Positions 56,880 to 64,000 of a stretch of DNA of 64,000 nt are shown here, in pieces. Numbering within the stretch: position 1 is the stretch's first letter; each line of letters begins with the position of its first letter. The DNA lies in contig NMRA01001045.1 in the NCBI GenBank assembly GCA_002633005.1, forward strand, positions 1 through 64,000, in the 5' to 3' direction. The position numbers and the translations under genes were made by a program. Under the pieces are notes generated by a model that was not told where the DNA came from, did not search any database, and was given only the letters and a program-made list of their open reading frames with translations. The stretch comes from Phoronis australis (lineage: Eukaryota > Phoronida > Phoronidae).

Positions 56880-58435
56880 CCGGTGCATATGGCCGTAAAC
56901 TCAGTCTGGGCGTGCGGCATCCCGGCGCCAGGGTTGTGTCGACTGCATCTCATAAACCCTCGAGAGATGGCGACGTGTTTTGGAGCGATCCGATTATCGC
57001 TCTGCCCCCTAGTGGGACTTTTATTTTTTACGTTTGCCTCTGTATCATTCGAGTTCCTTGATGAAATTTAGCAAATACGTTTCTATGAAAATGATGACGC
57101 CTTCTTACTTTTGGAACGGATTTGACGTATCCTACGCCACCTGATGACAAATTAAACGTTTTTTACGTTTTTGAAGACCGCCTTTCTATCTGTCAAACCA
57201 CTCAAAGCATTATTATGAAATTTGTCAAATGTGTTCCTGATGAGAAGACCGCACTGATACTAATTTGCAAACGCCTTTGAGTACTCTGGCGATAGCTAGT
57301 GGCATTTTTTTTTGTTTTTGTCCACGGCTGTATCTCCTTAACTCATTGGAGGATCTACTTGGAAGATATGTTCCTATGGAGATGGTAATATATCACAACG
57401 AGTTTCAGAACAATCCCACTACAACAGTGTTGCCTAGTGGTAGTTTTATTTCCTATCTTTGCCTCTGTATATTTGGAGTTCAATGATGTATTTTTCTGAA
57501 ATTTAGCAAATATGTTTCTATTGAGTCGACAACTATACCCTATTATTTTACCACAGATCCAACATATATTAGGTAACCTAGTGACCATTTTCATTTTTTC
57601 GAGTTTGTTTTTTTTTTTGTCCGCATCTTTATCCGCCAATCTGCTCAATGGATTGTAATGAATCATAGCAGTTGTGCTTCTGATGGGAAGACAACAGCTG
57701 ACGTTGATTTTTGCACAAGTTTGAGATCTGTGACGTCCCCTATTGGTGATTGTGTATTTTTTGAGACCATGGTTGCAGCTCTTGGTTCCTTTGCTTGATG
57801 CTTGTTAACTTTTGCAGGTATTTTCCTATAGATGTGACAATGGCTTCCCATGACATTTTGGACGGTTCTGACTACCGCCATAACTGAAGTAGCAATTTTA
57901 TTTTTTCTTATGCCTCTACATCGACTTTTTATCTTGAAATTTGGCAAAGAATTTTCTACAATGAAGATGGTAGCATCTTTCCAATTTGGGACGGGTTTGA
58001 CGTATTCTGCGCCACCCATTGGCCATGTTAATTTTTTTGAGTCTGTTTTACCGTCAGGTTCCGTATCTGCCAAACCGATAAGATTATCTTCATGAAAATT
58101 GGCAGTTGTATTTCTACTGACAGTAGCACGACTAGCGTAGATTTTCAGATGGATCCAACTACTGCGGTGCCCCCTAGTGACAATCTTCACTGATCCATCA
58201 AGATCACATTTTGACAAGTCTATTCCTAATAACTTGGCAACAGATGGACGGAAGCGACTACCGCTGTGCCTCCCAATGGCAATTTGTTTTACACCTGTTC
58301 TTTATCTTTGGAGTTCCTGGGCGAAGGTCATGGAATTTGAAAAATTGATAGGTATTAAGAAGACTATGGCGCTTTCATTATTTGGACAGGTTTGCAGTAC
58401 TGTAAGTCATCTAAGGGCTGTTTTATGATACTAAA
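56880..58435 (-). repeat. CCACTAGG-box array 3 (inverse orientation)
   Basis: Same element as arrays 1 and 2 on the minus strand. Boxes, read on the minus strand, include CCACTAGGGGGCAG at 57002-57015, TCAGGTGGCG near 57133, CCACTAGGCAAC near 57432, a CCAATAGGGGACGTC-like box near 57730, CCAATGGGTGGCGC near 58006 and TCACTAGGGGGCAC near 58170. The spacing is about 135 to 165 bp. The alternating subunit types can be recognised, for example CATCTTCATTGTAGAAA-like and GGCAGATACGGAACC-like segments. The 184-codon minus-strand frame across part of it is a by-product of the repeat. Confidence 0.8.
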
Positions 58436-58589
58436 AAACAACATTCAAGCACACCGTATGAAACAGTTTGAAGTAATGTCTGTTTGAACCTTTTAACCTA
58501 CTTCTTCCCGGCACACGTTTTTGACATTTATTCCATCAAAGAAAACATAAAAAACAGTAAAATTGGATGATTACGAACAATGAGTTCAT

Positions 58590-58901
58590 CTTATCTGCTT
58601 TCCCAGTCACTCAAAAATTTATCCCGTACGCGTTGAATCAGTCAAAGGCAATGCAGCCATGTGATATTGTTTTCCGTATTCACCTCCCGCACTCCTTCAA
58701 CAGTGACCTCTAATATGGAAAGGTCAAACTGTAGGTCAATTTTGACTCGACGTCGTTAGCCATTCGATCATCTTACTTTCCGAAAAGAGTTCAAAGTAAT
58801 ACTATTGCAGCAGTGTAACTAACACTCGACAAGCAACCAGGTTCCAATCGTAACATCTGGAACAGGACTGTTAATTATATGAGAGTTCTGTTGCTAAATA
58901 T
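58590..58901 (+). repeat. Dispersed repeat H, copy 2, left part
   Basis: Matches the inverse of 25150-25300 (GTTGAATCA, TTTTCCGTATTCACCTCCCG, GTTAGCC) and of 20900-21034 (TTCGATCATC, GTAATACTATTGCAGCAGTG, TGTTAATTA). It is interrupted at 58901 by a LINE and resumes at 59547. Confidence 0.75.
58886..58901. repeat. Target-site duplication, left copy
   Basis: TTCTGTTGCTAAATAT is repeated without mismatch at 59531-59546, on the other side of the LINE insertion. Confidence 0.9.
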
Positions 58902-59530
58902 TTTTTTAATGTTTATTACGAAATCTTCAGAATACAATGAATATACATAACCCAGAAAGCGCCAAGAGGCATTAGATCTGGGTAAAAAAATACAAAGAAG
59001 TCTATATACATTGATTATATGCGAATACATAAATAAAAACTGATGTTAAGAATACAATGGTACATGACAACGAATGAAAATAATTTATTTTCATACAGAT
59101 GTATAAAATTCTATCCACTCACACAAAGAGATTTAAGGTTATAAAGAAATTCTGATACTATTTCAAATAAAACCATATTTTCGTTTGAGTTAAGTTCTTG
59201 ACATCCATATAGAAAGAAATTAATTTTGTTGTACAATTGCGGATTTCAGAGTATTTTTTTATAAACATTGGGGTATTGTTCGAGTGCCTGGAAGAGCTGT
59301 ACCCTCTCCTCCTTGCATACCTCACAAGCAAAGAAAACATGAGGATATGTCTGGGTATCTCCACAGGAACACAGAGCCGAAATATTATTAAAATTATGTC
59401 TAAATTTCTCGTTGTTTAGGAATAGACCACATCTTGATCTGTATAGGGTTACTTCATGGTTGCGGGGAAGTTGGAATGATGTCAATGGGACTGGCAAGTC
59501 TGGAGTAGTGGTATGCATTTTAAAGTTATT
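58902..59530 (-). mobile_element. 5'-truncated LINE insertion with TSD
   Basis: A minus-strand frame at 59246-59518 shows LPRNHEVTLYRSRCGLFLNN and ALCSCGDTQTYPHVFFACEV, a Cys-His zinc-knuckle-like end typical of LINE polyproteins. It is followed by a 3' UTR, AATAAA (plus-strand TTTATT at 58912-58917) and a short A run at the insertion edge. It interrupts repeat H and is flanked by a perfect 16-bp direct repeat, as expected of target-primed reverse transcription. The copy is about 630 bp and strongly 5' truncated. The open 90-codon frame and the intact TSD suggest a fairly recent insertion. Confidence 0.85.
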
Positions 59531-59546
59531 TTCTGTTGCTAAATAT
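59531..59546. repeat. Target-site duplication, right copy
   Basis: TTCTGTTGCTAAATAT, identical to 58886-58901. Confidence 0.9.
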
Positions 59547-59854
59547 CATATCGTCTGCCACTCGAACACCTATTCCTTGTTAACTACAATGTCAAATATG
59601 TTGTTATTTAACTATTTTGAGGAGATGTTACAAGCTCAGTGCATAGTTACTGTTGTTTTTATCTTTGTTATTTCTTTTCAAGTAAAAAATTGTTACATTT
59701 AAAACTGTTTCTTTTACCAGAAAAAACTTGCAACCTAAGGCGCAAGTACATGTACTTGATGTGATCCGCCTTGTAAACAGTCTGAGTGAAGTATTTAAAA
59801 AATGTCGAAAAATGAAAGAAACGTATAGGAATTCGAAGCGTATTTACCAAATAC
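59547..59854 (+). repeat. Dispersed repeat H, copy 2, right part
   Basis: Continues repeat H after the LINE. CATATCGTCTGCC, GTTAACTACAATGTCAA and AACTATTTTGAGGAGATGTTAC match the inverse of 20760-20880. The part after about 59700 has no clear match to copy 1. Confidence 0.7.
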
Positions 59855-60000
59855 AAAACGTTCTTCGATTGGCGTAGATGGAGTAATATCCCACTCGACA
59901 TTATTCCGCGCATCGATCGTTGGTCTCGGTCGATACGCGGAATAATGTAGAGTGGGATATCACTTCATCTACATCTACGCCACTCTTGGTACGTTTTGTG
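59855..60000. repeat. Long foldback hairpin
   Basis: Two arms of about 65 bp are inverse copies: ACAAAACGTTC, GGCGTAGATGGAGT, ATATCCCACTCGACATTATT and CCGCG on the left, with the inverse on the right ending GGCGTAGA, ACCAAGAGT and GTACGTTTTGT in reverse. The inner arms (59886-59960) are near perfect over 31 bp. The loop is ATCGTTGGTCTCGG-like. It probably belongs to the end of repeat H or to a MITE next to it. Confidence 0.85.
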
Positions 60001-61745
60001 TATATTTACTACTATGAACTAATCTCAATCTCCTGGGAACAGAAGTCAATATAGAGGTCCATCAACTGTTAGAAACTTGCAATGGGCATTTTGTTGGAAA
60101 ATATTGAATAATTTATGTTTTGGTAAATTGAAATATGGCAAGCATTTGACAAATCTCAGGTACTATACGTGATTACTTACCTAAGGGTACTACATGTAGA
60201 TTTAAATTTTTTAGTTATCAGTTAAAGACAAATTAACTTTGTGAGTGAGTCATGCAATGAAGAAATGTAACAAGGACCAAAAAGGATGCACACATTTAGA
60301 TTTACAAGACCAACACAGATGATCAATTTTCTCTGGTTCTTCCCCGCAAAAGTTGCACATTTGCAAAACGGATACTCGAACTTACATGTACATGAGAAAC
60401 GCGTTCTTGAGAAGGATTATATGCGTCAAACGAATTTGAAACCATTTTAATCATGAATCATTTGTAACTTTTACAGCACAGCTGTGGGATTTCTCCCAAA
60501 AATTCTTCAGTTCAACAAGTACTGTCTTCAGTTTTGCTTCACGTTTTGGTTTTTGCACAATTCGTTTAGCAAAGGCTTATAAGCAAATTTCCCTGGCCTC
60601 TGCCAAATTGAAACAATGTAAAATAATTGCTGGGTGTTTGGCAAAGTAACTTCACATTTATTTTTCTTACTTTGAAAATTCCATGTAATGTGTCTCTCCA
60701 GCCGTAAAATTCTCTAAAAAGCGCAGAAAAGTTCTACAAATTTGCTCATCAGCCATCAGGTTTTCCTACGAGTTTAAAAAGTCATGAGCATTCAAATAAT
60801 TATTTTCATGCCATCAAAGATGAGTTGAACCATAGTATTTCAAATGTTATATTCTCATGTTGCACAGGGAACATTCCGAGAAATTCACTGAATATTTCTC
60901 TCAGAAGACATTACGTGTACTTTTATACCAGATCTCTTATAACTGTTACCAAATGCAGAGGTTTTACTTGTAAAACACAACTTTCGAGTTGCAAGGAAAT
61001 ACACGTGTTGCCAAAACGAACGCATACAACTGTTGTGAGTATTTAAAAGGAATGTTCAGTGATAGAATGACTTGTAACAGGTCGTCATCACTTGCCAAAA
61101 CACCTCCACAAAGCCATGAGGATTTCCGTAATTTAATGAACAATACAATATGAGTCATTTTACAACCCTCGAGACAGGAGTCTTAGCATGGGAGAGCCCT
61201 CTTTATTCTATCACTGTAGCACCCCAGAGAAAATTGTAAGAAAGTTTTCAACCCCAGGAATAGTTTCCTCGGGTGATGGTGGTCTTGATGATTTGATGGC
61301 AGTTATTTTGCTTAGAGAACTTAGAATTTTGTTATTCCTAAAATTCATATTTTGAATTTTTTACGTTATTCTTCATAATTTAGTGAGATCATGTTAAAGA
61401 GGTCTAAAATAGTGTTGAAGAAATCTCTCTTTTCCATCTTAGTTTCTTTACTAGACACAAACTCCTGGCACTAAACTTAATGATTGCAATCCACACACAT
61501 TTTATTTTCTAGATTAAGTTTCAAGTCCGAACACTAGTTTTAGGCGCTGCGCGAAGCAGTTAGATAAAATTTCAACTTCTTAGCAATAAGGATTGTTAAG
61601 TGCAAAAATCCCCCGTGATCGGCCTTTTCTCGTATAATTTCAAAGTTGACGACATCTGCAGTTGCAAGTTCCACAACACCAAGGATTATTATTTTAAGTT
61701 GGGCAAGTATTTTTTTCTTCTATATAATTTTTATCATATACTCGC
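60001..61745. other. No gene recognised
   Basis: AT-rich, possibly intronic DNA downstream (minus strand) of the third kringle exon. I looked for a PAN-like exon here and saw none. Confidence 0.45.
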
Positions 61746-61982
61746 CTGAACAAAATGGTACTGGGCAATATTCCCACCTCACTGACGGGTCTGTTGTAAA
61801 GCACCACGGCACCGCTGAATTGTCTGGATTCCTGCAGTAGTTTTCTTGCGAGACCAAATTAGTCTTTAAATGAGTATGAGGAGTCTGTGCATCCCATCTC
61901 TGACACGTCTTTCCCGACACTGTGACTGACTTCATTCCGTCGTAATAGGCACCGGATGTAAGAAACTTACAATCCAGGCCGT
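61746..61982 (-). CDS. Third kringle-domain exon
   Basis: Again exactly 237 bp and symmetric phase 1. The acceptor is ATTACAG before AC. Landmarks are [54 protein letters not shown] and [13 protein letters not shown]. All six kringle cysteines are present. The donor position aligned with the other two kringles reads CAG then GCGAGT, so this intron would be of the minor GC-AG type. It is closer in sequence to the gene A kringle than to gene B. With no PAN-like exon nearby, it may be the first of two kringles in gene B (next exon 55319, same phase) or a separate copy. The frame is intact. Confidence 0.85.
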
Positions 61983-63711
61983 CTGTAATTACAATTTTTG
62001 TTATAAGTTTAAATGAAATTAAGCACTTAACGACTTAGCTTCGAGTGAGTTCAACAGATACTAGATCTCATACCATGTTAAGAAGAAGACATAGGTAGCT
62101 ACAGTAATATCCTTATGAAATCCGCAGGTGTGAAGTTCACAACAAATGCGTACTTCTCATGATCTGGAGCCGAGTGGTGCTTAACCATTTTAGATTTAGC
62201 GAGAAGTGGTAAGTGAGATTGGGAGTTCAGGAACAATTGCAGAAGGATGTCTAGTCTACTGGACAAAGCGTGTAGAAGAATAGAAAGAAAGTAAGCTGGA
62301 TAAAACATTATACAGAAAAACAATCACGAAATACCAGAATAATTAATTAAAATTACTATAGTTTAAGGTTATTCTGACACCAGCTGATATGCCCATCCGA
62401 CATTTTGAAAGCCACGCCCTCTGGTACCATGGTGCACCATGGGATAGACCCGAGTAGCCATTTTGCTTTGTACCGGACATTAATGGTGGCTCGTAAAAGC
62501 AGTGATGGGAGGTGTCGGCGGATTTACCTGTTGTATGTTTGAATGTTTCAAGAACAACAAGAAACAGCAGCATCTGAAGTACTACGAGTTCCTGGAAAAT
62601 CCAGGGGCTAGAAAATTATTGCTGAAAAACATTGTCAGAGTTTGTTATAAGTGCAAGATTAGTGAGATCGCGTCGTGTATGAACTTGGGTATTTAACCTG
62701 TGGACACTCCTATCAGAAATGGGCCATAGCTAATACCGATAAGGAGTGTCCAGTTTTATTTCAAATGGGGGTGTATGCAAAAGCTTATGCTTATTCTCTC
62801 CTTTGCGTCGGTCGTCTGTTGAGCTTGTTCAGAGCAGACGGTTGAGAATTTTTATATCTAAAATACATGTATTGATGAAAAACATCAACATACGGTGTCA
62901 TAGCATACCCCAGACGTTAATTAAGTAGCCCTTTGACAATACAGTAGTCTCATCACGAACCCTTTTTAGCCTCAAAACAACTTGAGGTGGCGCTTGCACC
63001 AATCAAAGTCTATGACATCATCGTTACAACGAACTGGCTTTCACTGTGTCTCCATCGTATTGGAATCAGCGATGGCCGTTTACTTTAGTAAAAAATACGT
63101 GGAAAATGAAGGAAACACATTAATATTTCATTTCATGTCAATTAATATTAAAATCGATCAAAATCATTACCTTTAGAATGTTTTATTCAATTATTTTCCC
63201 CACATCCTAATACCGGCCCGTATGGGAATCCCCGGGAGGGTGACTGTGGTCGCCGAAACAGCTTGAAAAACAAAACGCTTCGTCCGAACAGATATCAGGC
63301 AATTTCACAATGTTTATGATAAAGTGTAATTTACTTGATACAAAAACTTTGATGTTAGCAACTTTGCATTCATGTCTTCTAGAAGCCGAAGGAGTGAACT
63401 ATGGGCGGTTCCGATACGGGCCGCTGTCGAGTGTGTGTCCCGTATTGGAATCGGCGACAAAAGGCCGTTTAATTTGGTGCAAAATTCGTGGAATCGTTAC
63501 AACACCCATTGGATAGAAAATATTAGAAACAAGATAATTGTCTTGAAATCCTGCAACCCGTAGTCGCCGCCATTTTGACTCGGTCAACCTCAAAGATTGA
63601 ACATTTTATGGCAACACAACGTTTTGAGTATCTGTAATAAAAAGCTATGAAATAAAGTCTTAATTGCATGAAAACTTACCGAACTATAAGGATTTGTAAT
63701 CAATGGGGCTA
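61983..63711. other. No gene recognised; one diverged direct repeat
   Basis: Upstream flank or intron of the third kringle. The segments at about 63035-63105 and 63420-63495 resemble each other (CGTATTGGAATCAGCGA against CGTATTGGAATCGGCGA, then GGCCGTTTA, then a CGTGGAA-type end). No coding assignment is possible. Confidence 0.45.
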
Positions 63712-63712
63712 N
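63712..63712. other. Assembly gap (single N)
   Basis: One N. The following sequence duplicates an upstream segment exactly. Confidence 0.95.
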
Positions 63713-64000
63713 GCCGAAATATTATTAAAATTATGTCTAAATTTCTCGTTGTTTAGGAATAGACCACATCTTGATCTGTATAGGGTTACTTCATGGTTGC
63801 GGGGAAGTTGGAATGATGTCAATGGGACTGGCAAGTCTGGAGTAGTGGTATGCATTTTAAAGTTATTTTCTGTTGCTAAATATCATATCGTCTGCCACTC
63901 GAACACCTATTCCTTGTTAACTACAATGTCAAATATGTTGTTATTTAACTATTTTGAGGAGATGTTACAAGCTCAGTGCATAGTTACTGTTGTTTTTATC
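63713..64000. repeat. Exact copy of 59376-59663
   Basis: All 288 bases to the window end match 59376-59663 by eye, including part of the LINE insertion, the right TSD copy and repeat H. Exact identity right after an N suggests misjoined or redundant contigs rather than a biological duplication. Confidence 0.9.

Noticed and set aside
57663-58217. 184-codon minus-strand frame
   Set aside because: It runs across subunits of CCACTAGG array 3. The matching subunits in arrays 1 and 2 do not keep it open.

Overview
The window is eukaryotic and reads as a draft-assembly piece of a marine invertebrate genome, probably a bilaterian such as a lophotrochozoan or a lancelet. The reasons are single-base N gaps, AT-rich noncoding DNA, intron-containing genes with GT-AG boundaries, secreted kringle exons bounded by phase-1 introns, and a mixture of CR1/L2-like LINEs, a Penelope-like element, a DIRS/Ngaro-type element and a Gypsy element. 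I cannot name the species. Almost every open frame of 60 to 150 codons here is chance, an antisense shadow or a decayed transposon. True host coding sequence is sparse and split into short exons.

Host genes. On the minus strand lies a cluster of related secreted-protein genes. Gene A runs from a signal-peptide exon (16346-16439) through a 237-bp kringle exon (11386-11622) to a 317-bp terminal cysteine-rich PAN/apple-like exon (10137-10453). All junctions are phase 1, and the splice sites are visible. A duplicated signal-peptide exon with duplicated flanking DNA stands alone at 26717-26809. A second kringle plus PAN-like pair lies at 55083-55319 and 54147-54463, with the same exon lengths as gene A. 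A third 237-bp kringle lies at 61746-61982 and uses a GC donor. It may start another gene copy or be a second kringle of the same gene. A THAP-type zinc-finger first exon lies at 50411-50508 (-). Two decayed plus-strand genes of multi-copy, uncharacterised invertebrate families lie at 32240-34426 (intron-bearing, with a C2H2 finger) and 36249-37524 (resembling a PIN/FEN-like family). A further piece of the latter family lies near 18.5 kb.

Transposons. LINE pieces lie at 2.1-2.7, 7.4-9.5, 13.3-13.9 (RNase H part), 16.7-17.5, 27.1-27.6, 39.4-40.1, 52.3-52.7 and 58.9-59.5 kb. The last has a perfect 16-bp target-site duplication. A Penelope-like element (reverse transcriptase plus GIY-YIG nuclease, with a damaged hammerhead-like motif) lies at 40.1-41.9 kb. 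A DIRS/Ngaro-like reverse transcriptase with an SGNH hydrolase split around an insertion lies at 21.0-24.9 kb. A decayed Gypsy pol with possible LTR remnants lies at 28.3-31.1 kb.

Noncoding repeats carry the most interesting signal. Three arrays (4.5-6.1 kb +, 14.2-15.5 kb +, 56.9-58.4 kb -) consist of degenerate subunits of about 140 bp. Each subunit carries one box of the type CCACTAGGTGGCGC, which fits the published vertebrate CTCF core consensus, and some boxes match it exactly. The arrays appear to be copies of one element with a small hairpin at its start and GGAC-rich DNA at its end. Other families are R1 (three copies with protein-like conservation), H (three copies), a 56-bp triplicate with a built-in stem-loop, several foldback repeats, and an ACCGCCGAAA motif array. 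The octamer TACATGTA occurs about 34 times by eye. Two segments that follow single N bases repeat upstream sequence, and I read these as assembly artefacts.
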